Counted from the first letter of the stretch, positions 32,390 to 44,594 are shown. The stretch: DNA of 64,000 nt from Takakia lepidozioides (GCA_030704615.1 CM060733.1:72168001-72232000); one strand, 5' to 3'. Made by a program: numbers and translations. Notes: generated by a model not told the origin, from the letters alone.

Positions 32390-35300
32390 TAATCTATAGA
32401 ACTGTGGCTTTCTCTCTCAGACCGAGGTTGATGCTACACCGCTTTGCTAGGAAGTTAGGTGCAAAGTGCGATGTAACAGTATGTTATATTCCTCTGCTTC
32501 ACCTGCACTTCCAACAAGGTGTCACTGTTAAACCTTATGGCTATCTTTTCTTGCTTGTCTACTGTGTGTAAGTCGGTAATTCTTTGGCTACCCAAAGACT
32601 GGATCTCACAACTGGCTTGTTTTGCAACTGCCCTTGGCAAATGACCATCCTAATTGCAAAATCCAGTTCTAATATTATGTAGATATAGTCTGCTCTGCCC
32701 ACCACAGTCCAGTTTTCTTAATAGTAGACACCAGAGTCATAGAGCGATCATTTGAGAGACAGCGGAACGAGCTGCTAAAAGAGGTTGAGCAAGTGACGGA
32801 GACAGAGGATCTGCAGATAAGAGGATATGAACCACAGCTGGAGAGAGAGCAAGTAAGTGAGGCGGTATCTTATAATTAGCAAAGCAATACTGGTGCTTGC
32901 TGGAGGCTGGTCAAATCAGGACCACACATGGCATGGTGGAGAAGAGAAAGTAAGGAAAGTAGAGCAGGGAAAGAAACAGAAAGGTAAGCAGGGTGCAAGA
33001 CACATCAATTGAATGCAGATTGAACCAGGAGACAAAGACATTAGTGACATCAGCCATGCAAATCTCATTGTTGACAACCAACTCAAACTACTATTTTCTC
33101 GCAGTTTCTACCATTTTACTTGTGAAGGTATGAGCACTTTGAATGAAGCCAGTGTTAATTGTGACAGGCTGTGTACAAAAAACAACTTGGTGAGCATATC
33201 ATGAAAAGATTAAAATCCGGTGCAACGACAAATGAACTGAACACTGTAATATCCACCCACAAATATACGAACTCCAGAGATTGGAAGCACCCCTCCTCCC
33301 AGGATCTGTCAAATTCATTAGAGAGAGACTTGGAGAGGACATAAACAACAAGCACTTCTAAAACCATGTCCTACACATTTCACCAACAGTGTCTGCACTG
33401 ACACCAATTGAATAATTAATTGGTTAAATTAACAAGGTGATAGAGAGCCTCCCAATTCTCACCTTCTCAAGGTGGGCTCGCACAATCTATAGATAGAGAC
33501 TGGCAAATGGGGAAACCTGCGACGGAGAACCGCCTATGCCCAGCTTGCATAGGCGAGTTATCCTATGGAAGTAGAGGCAGTTCCAACTTGAAAGTCCCAA
33601 GCCAGATCGACCGGAGCAAAAAAGGTGACAGAGGCTAAGTAGTGCTTGTGAGCAAGCCCATCAAAGTATCATAGATTGTCTGCCCAGGCAAGCAACTCAT
33701 TGCTCTTCCAATACCCCCAATGAACCCCACAGCTAGCAACCCCAAGCTGACCACTGTTCCAAATCTTACAATCACAACTAAGATAATCCCAGGAGTGCCT
33801 CAATTCTCACAAACACGGTTAGAAACATGAGAAATAATAACATGTGCGTACATGTCAGTAACGTTGGCTCCAAACAAGTAACTCCAAGCCACAATTCACT
33901 GCTGCTGCTGCTCAGTCACCACCCCCCCACCCCCACCCACCACCACCACCTCCTCCACTAGCATTCCAGTTTGTCAGTTGTGGGGGTTGATTAAGGGAAG
34001 AAAACAGAATTGTGAGTCCAGTCACTACAGCACCACGGGACACACACAAGGCAAAGTTTCATCAGTATCTTGTCCATCAAGACACTCCCCAACTGTTGTG
34101 ACCACCATGTAGCTTGGCCACCATCATTCAGGCTACTGGACCTTGGAACAGCACCACCGGACACTGAAGCGATGGGGGCAAGGCTTGGACGTCCAAAGGG
34201 GTAACAATCCAACATGTCTTTCACTACTTCAGACCACGAAATAAAAGATAGTTAGAAATTTTGTGTACTAATGGTTCAGAATCTGTAACTTGCCCGACGT
34301 CGAAGACCTTACAGTTATCTGACGACTAGTTATGTTGTCAGGGAGTTCAAAACCACAAGGGAAGTACAGTAGCAGATTAACTGCATCCAATGTTGGCACA
34401 AGACAATTATCCTGTGAGCATTACCTGTCAGGAGCTGTTGGGCACACTGTGAAGTATTTAGTATGATCGTCTGTGAATGCCCCTCAATTCCTGGGGCTCC
34501 ACACGAGCTGATTTTCTCACTAAATCACTACCTACATGCATATATGACAGTCCGACAGGAGCCAAAGACCATTAAGTCCCACATTGGATCATATCTGCTC
34601 CAAGTAATGCACATTTTCCCAATGTGTGACAACTTGCAAGTGTTTGACCTCTGTTGGTAATGCTGATGGACTTCACTACCAATATATACTTCAGCCTTGC
34701 TCAACTTGCTAGGTTATTATAAGGTCTGCAATGAAATTCAGCCAAATCCGATTTCTTATAATAACGTTGCATCCATAACCACCAGCTACACCTCATGTTG
34801 TACTGCTCCATCTACAATCACGCTTCAGGGAATAGATTTTGACCTAAAAAACTAGCTTGACATCCAGCCATTACCATTCAAGAACAAGTTGGCATTTGAA
34901 GTGACCCCTGACAAAGGTCCCATTGCCCATGGTCCTACAACCCCACTACCCATCAAAAACCTTTGTCCCTCTCTCTCCTTCCAGTCCAATACATTTCCTT
35001 TCCAATTGTGTTCTTGAAGTAAACACCTGCTCAATCAGGTTGCGTACAACAATGGCTAGATCAGGAAGCCCATGGATGATGTGGCACTTTGAACACCCCC
35101 AGATATTGCTGTTGTGATGTGTAAACATGCTAGTATAGAGGTGGGTAGAGGGTCAGGGAAGCAGACACAGAAGTTGATTAGCATCCCTTTAGACACTCTT
35201 GAAAAGCTATGCACACTGATATCATGCAGCAGTTAGCCCTGATGGACCTAGTGGCAGATAGGGCATACCAGGGACCTGTAGGAAGACTGGTTGTCAGATT

Positions 35301-37420
35301 CTCTCTCCCCTTGTGGAGCTACACAATTGCAAGTGTATTTTATTTCAAAAGCTAATCCAACACCTTTCCACATAGGGCACATATAGATCTGGCACAGATA
35401 AGAAGTCCAGGGCACATCACCGCCCCACAGAAATGCTTGCATTGCTCAAGAACTCTTCCCTAAAATTTTACTAGGATAGATTTTACTAGGAACTCTTCAA
35501 GTTTCCCTGAACTTGTTGGTTAAGGGTCAAAAGTTCTGTTTGTTGTACATTTCAGGACCTTTTCTTGTTCACAGTTCTATGTCTTTCCTACCCAAAATCT
35601 TTTGAGCTGACTGAATCACCGTGAACCATAGTGCACGGAAGGTGTGTTTAAATGGATACATTAATCCGGCACTAGCTCCAGTACTTTCTTGAAGTGATCC
35701 TCTGGATTTAACAAGCTTGGATCTAACAGCATTTTCTCCTCAAAAATGAGTATTTCTGCATATGTTTGCCTGCAACAGTAGATGGAGTCTTCAGAGATTA
35801 GCCTCACACTAATTAGAAACCGAAATAGAGGGGCATGTATTTGTTTGAGAGATTAATAATCTACATAAATAGATGGTGGTGGAAACCAGCCATGCACATG
35901 TCATCTTCATCTCCTCTCCTGTGAAGATTGAGAGGGGCGACTAGAGAAAAGGAAGAAGGGTACAAACAGCAGGCGACAGAGGCACCAAATAAGAGGGCCA
36001 GATTACACTGTTTGAACGTCATACTTTTGGAATCTCGTAAAGCCTGTTTCTCTTCTCAAAATTCCCGGCCGTAATGCTGCAAATGCCAAAACAATGCTAA
36101 CTTATCAATTAGTAGAATTCACAGCATGGAACAAGCGAGAGTCTACACTGTGCCAACGCTAGACAATTAAGGGCAGAAGAACGAAACGCGACATTTAAAG
36201 TAACCCACCGGTACACTATCGTCATTCACCACAAACAGACAAGCTGAAACCTGATGGAGAGATGTCACATCACAAATCGACATGATCCCAAGAAGATGAG
36301 GTGGGCAACAACTTCATCCTCAATACAAAACATTTGCAATTTTCCTCACAACCCAATTCATGAGAGCGTTAAAACTCACAGAGGCGATGATGCGCAAGAA
36401 ATTTGATGATCATGCAGGGAAGATGCGGGCACAGATGTGAAGGAAGGAAGGCACAACAGACAACAGCCGCGCGCGTTGGGGAACTCCTACCCTTGCGTTC
36501 ACACTGCCATCTGGATTGCTTCATCCGCATAGAACCCTATCTTTGCATTTCAAATTTTCCTAACAGTTACATCTCTGCTTTTGAAGCTTCGTGGATCTGT
36601 TTAATTTTCTAGGGGCCCTCCTTGCGGAACCCACCAAATGGAGTGAGAAGAAACACCTACAATGATAAGGAACTTAAAGTAAGTTTTCTGGGTTTGTTGT
36701 AAGGTATTGACATTGTTGCATGGAATCCTCAAGTTACTATGCTATGCTTGTTGGTGACTGATCACTATTTGACCATAGTCGTTGGGTGCCCAGTCTAGTA
36801 AGATTGAAGGGCATAAAGTGCTCATGTGAAGTTGTTGTGAGTTGTTGCAAGAATTTCATTGTCTAGTGCCAGTGGCATACATTTAAAGAGTGTGGCCTTG
36901 TTCCTTGTAGATGGGTTTTTACATTTACCTCTTTTATGTTTCAAAGCTGTACGTATTTGTGGATACGGTAAGAAAGCATGAACCTGACCTACGTTATCTT
37001 GTTTTGAGAGCCAATTAGCCCAGTCAGGAGTTGGTAAATCTGGTCATGTTAGTTTATAGGATCTTATTTCATTCACAGAATGCGAATCAGGAAACCCCTC
37101 AAATACCCTACTTGCTCTTGTATCCTGTTAAATGATGACAAACAACCGTTGTCTGCACTCCCAACAGCCAAATATTAGAGGTCATCTCCACCACTCCCTC
37201 TTCTCTCTCATGCGCTGGATCAGCCTGAACTAGGCACGGGGTCTATGGCCACATGGCAAAAAATGTCTTATGAATACATATTCCTCTCACACTCTGCCTG
37301 TCTTAGTTCCGGTCACTACACGTAGCTGACTGTGCGATGACAGGCAATTGTATCATATCCGTTCTATCAAGAGATCTACATTCTGCCACATTCTCTTTAC
37401 CATGTGAACCACGGCCACAG
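32390..37420. other. Long stretch without supported genes
   Basis: Many short frames exist on both strands but none carries a motif. Points seen: an 8-bp inverted repeat gcctatgc/gcataggc with a 7-base loop at about 33,532-33,554; a Pro/His-coding C-rich low-complexity tract at 33,900-33,960; a weak two-phase minus-strand frame at about 35,128-34,852 (IWGCSKCHIIHGLPDLAIVV). The stretch could be intergenic host DNA, introns or old transposon sequence. Confidence 0.4.
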
Positions 37421-37424
37421 TCAG

Positions 37425-38112
37425 ACCCATCTCAGATAGAGCCTGTATGTTGAATCCAAGCCCTTAAAACACACATTTCTGTCCTCGAGCAAGTGGCATA
37501 CTCAGGACAAGTCACAATATACTCTTTATGTTGTGTTTGAAGCCATCCAAGAAACAGACTAGCAACATTGGCTTATAACCTACAGCATGTCACTCTGATA
37601 GACAATCGCTACATGGTATGCATATGCTCGCTTGCAATAGTAGATGCCTGGTGAACATTAGCCTGTCTGTAGGCAATTCAAATCTGAAAGTCTACTGCTG
37701 AAGCCCAAATGTTCTCTGCCATCACTGGCAGGCCAGAGATATATTCAACGATGAGCTGAGTGTAAACTAGAGAACCTTGTCCAATAGAGCTCTTTATTCA
37801 CAATTACATGACAAAGGGCTATTGACAGACTCCTCATTTCATCCTAAGAAAGAAGACTATTTTGCTGCAGCCCACTGTGTCTTGAGCCTCTCACTGAGAG
37901 AAGGGAGACATGTGCATAGATGCAACCAGGGCAGTTCAGAAGGGTGCAAGGGAACATACAAGTGACATCTCTCATCCGCGCAATAACACAAGATGGGGCA
38001 CAGATTCCTTCCCCAGATCAGGAAACCCATCTCAGATAGAGCTTGTATTCATTGTATTGAATCCCAGCCCTTAAAACACACATTTATGTCCTCGAGCAAG
38101 TGGCATACTTTG
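37425..38112. repeat. Direct repeat of about 85 bp, 600 bp apart
   Basis: Segments at about 37,425-37,508 and 38,026-38,112 share acccatctcagatagagc, cccttaaaacacacattt and gtcctcgagcaagtggcatact with a few changes and a small insertion. The purpose is unknown; no frame is shared. Confidence 0.75.
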
Positions 38113-39051
38113 GCAACTCTGGGATTTGCTTCAAAACTTGAAGACTGTGTTTAATATCCAATTAGTACATTCCTCTACACAGAGAATTGACTATCATTTT
38201 TCATCATTGTCTCATCCCTGCCCCAAACTCTCTGAACATGTTAAGGTCGTGAACTTCAATATAATGAGGATCGGAATAACCTGCCCTAAAGTTTGGGGAG
38301 AAAAGTGCACCCCATTCTTTTCACTACTAGTCTTTGGAGGTGTCACACCGTCGTCAGCTCCTGACGCAGCTGCTTCTTCCTTCAGTGCTGCCCTTGGGAA
38401 TTGAATGGTGTCTTTTGCGTTATCCCACCCATGTCTGCTCTTCACTACATCTCTCACACTGCAAGTATGATTGTTACGTCAGTCTGATTGATTGTAACAT
38501 GACAGAACGGCACAATGTTACGCTTTGGCTTTATAAGGGATATTCACTCCCTGTCTCTTACACACCCAAAAAATCTGAAGTGCCGTGACAGTTGATGTGA
38601 AGTAGAGACACACACCGTGCTTTCTTACATCTGAATCCATCATTGAGTTCGCATTAGATGTATCCTTGATATTTTTCATGTATTTTCTTCGAGTGGACTA
38701 AGAAATGCAGTTACTAACGATTCGACCTTTGTACATGTACTGTTGATTTAAGAAGCAACTGGAAGAGGCTATTGGCTCAGTGACCTTTTGGCAAGAGTGA
38801 GAGAGAGTGCCTTGCTTGTCCATACCCTGATTCCATGAGGCGATGCAGAAGTTGGAGCGACAATTTGCACACCAAAACCTGAAGCCTGCAGCTCTGGGGT
38901 CGAAGCCTTTCGCTAGTCCCGCAAATCAATCTTTCTCTCCCGCGCGTTCACTTCTCTCTCTCTCCAGGTGCGTTGACTACTCCCCCTCCCCACCGATTTA
39001 CTTCTCTCTCTCTTTCCCTGCCTGTTCACTACTCTCTACGAACAAATCTTG

Positions 39052-39570
39052 TTGGATGATAACGGATGGTTGTGTGACCAGCATTTGGCGGCCGGGATGC
39101 AAATACTATTTGATCATGAACTGGAAACACAAAACTACCAGCAACATGCGTAGTCGACTTTACTGGGCAGAACGAAATACACCAAGAAATGTCTGCAGCA
39201 CGTGTTCGTGAACAACAACCATTGGTTTTTAACCATGATAAACCCGAACGGAACGAATCATCAATGTATGGTGTTTGATTCCAGCATGCCCGCGGATAAG
39301 AAGCTACTGAGCGAAATAGAACAACATCTAAAAAAGTTAATCCCAGTTCCACAATTCAATTATTTCTATGCTGATGTCATGCAACAAAGTGACAGTTCAT
39401 CCTGTGGCGTATTTGCGATAACTTATGCCACGGATATAGCATTCGGATTAGATCCCGCAGATTCCCAATACGCAACATCTGCCATGAGAACCCACTTGAG
39501 AGATTGCATAAACGATCGAAGAATTGATCCATTTCCAAAACAACATTCACAATACGAAGACCCGATATGA
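39052..39570 (+). pseudogene. Ulp1-like (C48) cysteine protease, one in-frame stop
   Basis: The frame from 39,052 reads LDDNGWLCDQHLAAGMQIL, typical of the start of Ulp1-type domains in plant mobile elements. The catalytic set is complete: His in NNNHWFLTMI (about 39,221), Asp in MVFDSSMPADKK (about 39,278), Gln and Cys in QQSDSSSCGVFAI (about 39,384-39,410). It ends with TGA at 39,568-39,570. A single TAG at 39,151-39,153 interrupts the frame before the His. The family removes SUMO or related modifiers. The upstream part is lost or unrecognisable. A close copy lacking the His segment is at 19,290-19,588. Confidence 0.75.
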
Positions 39571-39959
39571 CGTGACATTTGTTCTTATCATTCCACCTCA
39601 GTGTCTTGGTGCTTTGGAGGGTTTGAATTTCTCGATTTTCTGGGTGGATTTTCTTTTTTTGGGCTGGGGGTATTCAATGTAAATGTTAATAGCACTTCCA
39701 AATATCACTTCAATTTCGTGATAAGCACGTTTCAATTCACTAAAACTTCATAATAATATTGATTCTGATTTTTGTCTCTCGTCTATATTTTGAATAGTTG
39801 AAAATGTAGATATATTATTAAATTACTATTACCCATATTCCCTCGCCCTCATTTTTAAAGTGACCTTGAACTGAAGGGAGTGTATATAATAACTTTAGTC
39901 CAGACACCAGTGGATCATTGGCGGGTTACCACTACTGTGCCGCCTAAACAAACTACACA
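39571..39959. other. AT-rich spacer
   Basis: The first ~70 bp (ggtttgaatttctcgattttctggg) still match the flank of the other Ulp1 fragment (19,720-19,750), so the shared mobile unit extends past the coding end. The rest is AT-rich without features. Confidence 0.5.
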
Positions 39960-40342
39960 TACCGTACTTACCTAGCTTATTAGGCAATAATTAATTTAAA
40001 ATAATTGCGTAATTAAATTTAGAACATTTTTGGAAAATGTGCCTAAAACTTGGAAAATTTTCCTGAGAAGTGCCTAATAGCCCGAAAATTCTGAAAAATA
40101 CCAAAATTTCCAAATATGTGGAAACAATGCATAAATTATATTATTTAAAATCCAAAAATAGAAAAAAATTAAAAAAAAAACATACCATTTAAAATTTCAT
40201 GTCCACACAACATCCAAAGGGCCTAATATTTGGAAATAACCTAGGCGAGGTGCCTAAATAATAAAAATGGATCTGCCTAAAAGTATTCTATTTTATTAAT
40301 TATTATTGGTGGAAGTGCCTAATAAGCTAGGTAAGTACGGTA
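39960..40342. mobile_element. MITE with perfect 27-bp terminal inverted repeats
   Basis: The left end 39,960-39,986 (taccgtacttacctagctta...) is the exact reverse complement of the right end 40,316-40,342. The interior is AT-rich, non-coding, about 330 bp. If the terminal TA at each end is the target duplication, the element fits the Tc1/mariner-type MITE pattern. The perfect ends suggest recent mobility. It lies 150 bp outside the end of Gypsy copy 2. Confidence 0.9.
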
Positions 40343-40492
40343 GTTTTTGGCTGTGTGAGGGATCTGATCATATCTAGGGATTTAATTTTAGTTGAAACGA
40401 AAAAGAGGGAATATCGGAGTTCCCGGTCGGAGTTCCTATACGAGTCATCCGCCATGAGAACAATAACAATAACTTCTCTAACTCCTTCAACT

Positions 40493-40682
40493 TGTCGTGC
40501 GCATACATATCGCTACACAACTACATCGCTGTCCAAAACCACACAACACATGTGCACACCACACACTAGTATACCACTAGTCTACCACTAGTCCAGCCAC
40601 TAGTCCAACCACTAGGCTACAACTAGTCAGTCACTAGGCTGCCACTACGCTGCCCACTATGGCAGTCACTAGTCCACACAAT
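40493..40682 (-). repeat. 190-bp terminal unit R, outer copy
   Basis: Identical over 190 bp to 41,011-41,200. Plus-strand ends are tgtcgtgcgc and agtccacacaat. It contains many actagt/ccactag words. It forms the outermost part of the 3' end of copy 2; no copy occurs at the 5' end. Confidence 0.9.
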
Positions 40683-41008
40683 GATAAAGAGGAAGAATAC
40701 AAGCACAAGCTCATGCGAGCTCACAAAGCTGAAGCATAAACTCATGCATATATAACCTCATCACTCAAATACAAGTCAAGCCAAGTGCACCCCACGCCAC
40801 GGGGAATCCACACTATGGCGCCATAGCTAGGCGCGGTGAGGCTCAACTCGAGAAAGATGAGCCTCCCGCGCTTGCCGTGAAGATAACCACTCCAGGGCCT
40901 AAATCTGCCTTGACCCCTGGATTGACACTTGGGCCAATCCCAAATGTCAATATGTAAAAGCTAGCTATTTCCTAGCTAGTTTCACACTAGTGGTAAAATA
41001 ACTTGACA
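40683..41008 (-). repeat. 3' terminal repeat unit X of copy 2
   Basis: 326 bp matching 50,439-50,764 with three differences. Minus-strand ends are TGTCAAG and TTTATCA, the TG...CA form of LTRs. A TATA-like tatataacc is near 40,749 on the plus strand. It is flanked on both sides by the 190-bp unit R. Confidence 0.9.
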
Positions 41009-41010
41009 GC

Positions 41011-41200
41011 TGTCGTGCGCATACATATCGCTACACAACTACATCGCTGTCCAAAACCACACAACACATGTGCACACCACACACTAGTATACCACTAGTC
41101 TACCACTAGTCCAGCCACTAGTCCAACCACTAGGCTACAACTAGTCAGTCACTAGGCTGCCACTACGCTGCCCACTATGGCAGTCACTAGTCCACACAAT
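41011..41200 (-). repeat. 190-bp unit R, inner copy, next to polypurine tract
   Basis: Identical to 40,493-40,682. On the minus strand it starts TGTGTGGACTAG directly after the polypurine tract, where an LTR should begin. Confidence 0.9.
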
Positions 41201-41212
41201 CGCCCCCCTAGC
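41201..41212 (-). promoter_or_regulatory. Putative polypurine tract
   Basis: The minus strand reads CTAGGGGGGCG immediately before unit R (TGTGTGG...). A G-rich tract directly before the 3' LTR is the usual plus-strand primer of LTR retrotransposons. It is short, so confidence is moderate. Confidence 0.55.
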
Positions 41213-41458
41213 TGGTGCTTAGGTCCCTCTAAGTCCAGGTAGCCACAAGATGTGATAGTGACCATAGCCTCACTAAGTCTTCCACCACTATCCCTACTAC
41301 ACTCAAACTCGATAGATCAAGAGGCCGGGTGCAAGAGTTGCCCCATCGTTAGTTGCCGTCTTGCAACCTATGAACTTGAGCTTGGGATCTCATGTATTGA
41401 CTCCTATGAGCTTGGCCTCCCATGTCTTGTTAGCTGCCTCCAGTCATGTCCACTGCCA

Positions 41459-42421
41459 CTATCCCAAGCAGTGTGGACACAACCAATCTCCGTCAGGAAC
41501 CTTCTCAAGAGGTGGTGTCAAGCATCCCATATGCCAACCCCTTGAGCATCGATCACACACCAGCATGGTGGCTGCCCCTTTGGCAGACCCACAGAGCATG
41601 CACCTCAAACCTGCAGGTACCACTGCCAAGTTTGGGTCAACTCTGCCATCGACATTGGGAAGGTGACATGGCGCACAATTACGCACATGGTCCTTCCAAG
41701 TCATGCCATCCCGACCCTCCAAGATCAGGACCCCTGAGGGCAACACCTCTCGAACCCTCAGAATAACACGCCCTGCAGTAACATCCAGAGTCGTAGGAGC
41801 AGTCTGCTGCAAATAAACATAGTCACCAGGGCTAAACCTCCGAACCCCAGGACGATATCCTCCACCACGTATAGTGGCATACCTCAACGTATCACGGTGC
41901 TGTGCAATGGCAAGGTTCTCAAAAGCCATGGGCATGACTTTCTTGAACAACTCTGCACGCTGATCACATGCACGTACCCACACGTCCGGATCGTCAAGGT
42001 TAAGGACTTGAGCAGTGTCCCTACGAATGGCTGCAGGCAAATCCGGCTCTCGGCCAAAGAGAAGGAAATATGGTGAGAAGGAGGCAAGTGATGCTTGTTT
42101 GCTGAACCTGTAGCCCATGGCTAACCAAGGAACCTGAAGATCCCAATCTCCTAGGTGTCCCTTCTGCAAGCCATACTTGCGCAAACCCCTCTTCACCGTC
42201 TGAACAACTCTCTCTGCTAAGCCATCGGCCTCAGGATGATCCCGAGAAGTGGTGCGGTGGTCTATCAAGGCTTTATCACACAAAGCCTGAAACTCCCCCA
42301 AGAACTCTCTCCCTTGGTCCGTGAGTACCTCAGCTGGAGCACCAAATCGGCTAAGCACACGATCCAAGAATGCATACGCAGCCCCCTCACTAGCCTTTGT
42401 CAGGCAATGGAACCAACTCAA
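41459..42421 (-). CDS. Integrase C-terminal half with PHD finger, copy 2
   Basis: Residues about 1-90 finish the integrase core: Asp in VLTDQGREF and Glu in HPEADGLAERVVQ give the second and third acidic catalytic residues. A GPY/F-like C-terminal module follows (GDYVYLQQ, then RVREVLPSGVLILEGRD). The last 50 residues (about 41,605-41,465) form a C4HC3 PHD finger: CMLC, 11 residues, CDRC, 4, HMGC, 14, CPHC, with the conserved Trp before each of the last two pairs. PHD fingers read histone H3 tails, so this could guide integration. The frame is split from the upstream integrase part by one extra G at about 42,392. Gypsy integrases more often end in a chromodomain; a PHD finger here is unusual to me. 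Confidence 0.85.
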   Translation of the reverse strand: MSWFHCLTKASEGAAYAFLDRVLSRFGAPAEVLTDQGREFLGEFQALCDKALIDHRTTSRDHPEADGLAERVVQTVKRGLRKYGLQKGHLGDWDLQVPWLAMGYRFSKQASLASFSPYFLLFGREPDLPAAIRRDTAQVLNLDDPDVWVRACDQRAELFKKVMPMAFENLAIAQHRDTLRYATIRGGGYRPGVRRFSPGDYVYLQQTAPTTLDVTAGRVILRVREVLPSGVLILEGRDGMTWKDHVRNCAPCHLPNVDGRVDPNLAVVPAGLRCMLCGSAKGAATMLVCDRCSRGWHMGCLTPPLEKVPDGDWLCPHCLG

Positions 42422-44594
42422 TCCACTTGGAGAAGTGCTCCACCATCACCAACACATATCTGTGGTGGCGCATAGTCAGTGGCAACGGTCCTGCGAAGTC
42501 AAGACTCCACCTGTAGCCTAATCCCATGATAGGTAAAGGATGCAACTGTGGTGTAGGGGCGTTGAATGAAGCACGCACCCTGTCACACACCATGCACCTA
42601 GCCACAAACTGTTGCACCTCTGTATGCATACCACGCCACCAATACTGCCCCTGCAGTAAACTGTGAGTGCGTCGCACTCCAAAATGCCCCAACTCCTCAT
42701 GGGCATGCCGCACTAACCGTGCACGCTGTGTGGGGTGAGGCACAATCCTCACCCGACCATCCTCCCACACTCGAAGTAGGTGTATCCCCTCCCACTTGAA
42801 CCTCTTGGCTCGTTGCAGGATCCGATCCCTCTCCCTGGCAGTCACAATGGCTGCCGTGTCTCCCGTGCGGAGGTAGTCCAACACAGCCGAATCCTCATGT
42901 ATATCTCTGGCACCACCTAGCTCATCACTAGCCTCAGGGTCCTCAGACACTCCGTCTACAGTCATCCCTGTTGTAGGTCCAATCTGACCTCCCGATGCCA
43001 AGATACACAAAAATGCAGATGCGTGCCATCCCGACACCATCTCCTTGTCCGTCTCACCATGCCACCAAGCTCCAGTGTCATCCTGCTGGCTCATGCATGG
43101 ATTGCGACTCAATCCATCCGCATCCTGATTGACCAAACCCGGTCGATGCACAACCTGAAAGTCATACTCCTGGAGTATAAGTGCCCACCGTGCAAGCTTC
43201 CCCGTAAGCTTGTCTGACTCCATCAACCACTTGAGTGGCTGGTGATCCGTGACAAGGGTGAAAAGATTGCCGTATAGATAGCACCTGAAGTGTGCCACGG
43301 CCCACACTGCAGCTAAGCACTCTCCCTCATATGAGCTGTACTTAGCCTCTGCAGCGTTGTTCGAGCGGCTAGCGTAAGCCACTACGAACTCTCTTCCCTC
43401 ATCATCCACCTGTGTGAGCACCGCTCCAAGCCCCAGCATGCTCCAATCCGTATGCAGCTGAAAGGGACGCCCCCTGATAGGTCGTCTCAAGATAGGCGCC
43501 GAGGTCAACCTCGCCTTGAGCTCTTGAAAAGCTCGTTCCTGCTCATCTTCCCACTGCCACTCCTGGTCCACCTTGGTCAGCTTGGTTAGAGCCTTTGCAA
43601 TGGTACTAAATCCCTTGACAAACCGTCTATAATAGTTTGCCAACCCCATGAAAGCTCGAACTCGGCTCACATCCGTGGGGCGTGGAATTTGTGCAATGGC
43701 CTCTACCTTAGTCTGCTGTACCCCCAATCCTCCAGGATATATCATGTGACCCAGATACTCAATCTGGTTGTGGAAAAACTTGCACTTCCCCGGATGCAAC
43801 TTCAATCCGTGCGCTCTCAAGCGCTCCAATACCACCTGAAGGTGTCTCTCATGCTCCTCCATCGTAACACTAAAGATGATGATGTCATCTATGTAGCACC
43901 GAGCAAAGTCCACCCCTGCTAGAATCCTATCCATGACTCTCTGAAACTCTGCAGGAGCATTCTTAAGCCCAAATGGTAAGAACCGCCACTGATATAGGCA
44001 ATCCTTGCCGTGCTCATTGATCCCCCAGAATGCCGTCTTCTGCTTGTCCGCCTCCTTGATTGGCAACTGGTGATATCCGGATCGTAAATCCAAAGTGCTA
44101 AAGGCCTTAGCATGCCCGATGGCATCAAAGATCTCCTCTGGTGTTGGCATGGCATACTTATCGGACTTGGTCTGACGATTTACAGGCCGGTAATCACCGC
44201 ACATACGTCTCTCCGTCCAATTGCCATAGACATCCTTCTTGGCTGGCATCACTGTGGCTGAAGCATACTCTCCACCAGAGAGCTCCACCAAACCTGCCTC
44301 CGAGAGATCTTGAGTCCTCATCTGAATCAAAGACCTCTCCATGTCACTGTATCTATAGGGTCTCCGAAAGATTGGCGTGTCAGTGGCCAACTCAATACGG
44401 ATCTCTTGACCCTTCAGTGCTCCCAAGTCCTTCAAACTGAAGGCAAAGCAATTCATGTAAGCCCTCAGGAACCGCCGTATACGTCGTCTCTCTCCTCCGG
44501 TGACAATGGGTCCAATGTCAGGCTCCCAATTGTCCTCCGTAACTACAACCTTAAGTCCAGTGGGCTTAGAGGTAGAGGACGCGTCCCGTGGTTG
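42390..44594 (-). CDS. pol: Reverse transcriptase-RNase H-integrase, copy 2
   Basis: The frame is open from just after the UAG at 44,595-44,597. Counting from the Met at 44,456: RT with LDLRSGYHQ (about residue 122), FLPFGLKNAPAEF and the YIDD active site (188-191); RNase H with TDWSMLGLGAVL (Asp 337), YEGECLA and TDHQPLKWL; integrase zinc domain (HAHEELGHFG, then CMVC at 621-624) and first catalytic Asp in WSLDFAGP. It ends at a stop created by a one-base insertion near 42,392, after which the integrase continues in the next frame. Known role: copies the element RNA and inserts the DNA. Met 44,456 is probably not the real start: the residues before it (EDNWEPDIGPIV) look like polyprotein, so expression likely needs UAG readthrough. 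Confidence 0.9.
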   Translation of the reverse strand, partial: QPRDASSTSKPTGLKVVVTEDNWEPDIGPIVTGGERRRIRRFLRAYMNCFAFSLKDLGALKGQEIRIELATDTPIFRRPYRYSDMERSLIQMRTQDLSEAGLVELSGGEYASATVMPAKKDVYGNWTERRMCGDYRPVNRQTKSDKYAMPTPEEIFDAIGHAKAFSTLDLRSGYHQLPIKEADKQKTAFWGINEHGKDCLYQWRFLPFGLKNAPAEFQRVMDRILAGVDFARCYIDDIIIFSVTMEEHERHLQVVLERLRAHGLKLHPGKCKFFHNQIEYLGHMIYPGGLGVQQTKVEAIAQIPRPTDVSRVRAFMGLANYYRRFVKGFSTIAKALTKLTKVDQEWQWEDEQERAFQELKARLTSAPILRRPIRGRPFQLHTDWSMLGLGAVLTQVDDEGREFVVAYASRSNNAAEAKYSSYEGECLAAVWAVAHFRCYLYGNLFTLVTDHQPLKWLMESDKLTGKLARWALILQEYDFQVVHRPGLVNQDADGLSRNPCMSQQDDTGAWWHGETDKEMVSGWHASAFLCILASGGQIGPTTGMTVDGVSEDPEASDELGGARDIHEDSAVLDYLRTGDTAAIVTARERDRILQRAKRFKWEGIHLLRVWEDGRVRIVPHPTQRARLVRHAHEELGHFGVRRTHSLLQGQYWWRGMHTEVQQFVARCMVCDRVRASFNAPTPQLHPLPIMGLGYRWSLDFAGPLPLTMRHHRYVLVMVEHFSKWIELVPLPDKG

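Noticed and set aside
33900-33960. C-rich tract as a regulatory or G-quadruplex element
   Set aside because: It is simple low-complexity CCA/CTG sequence with no nearby gene to support a role.
40443-40470. Ulp1-like word catccgccatgagaac near the 3' end of Gypsy copy 2
   Set aside because: Only about 16 bases match the Ulp1 genes and flanking sequence does not; probably chance.
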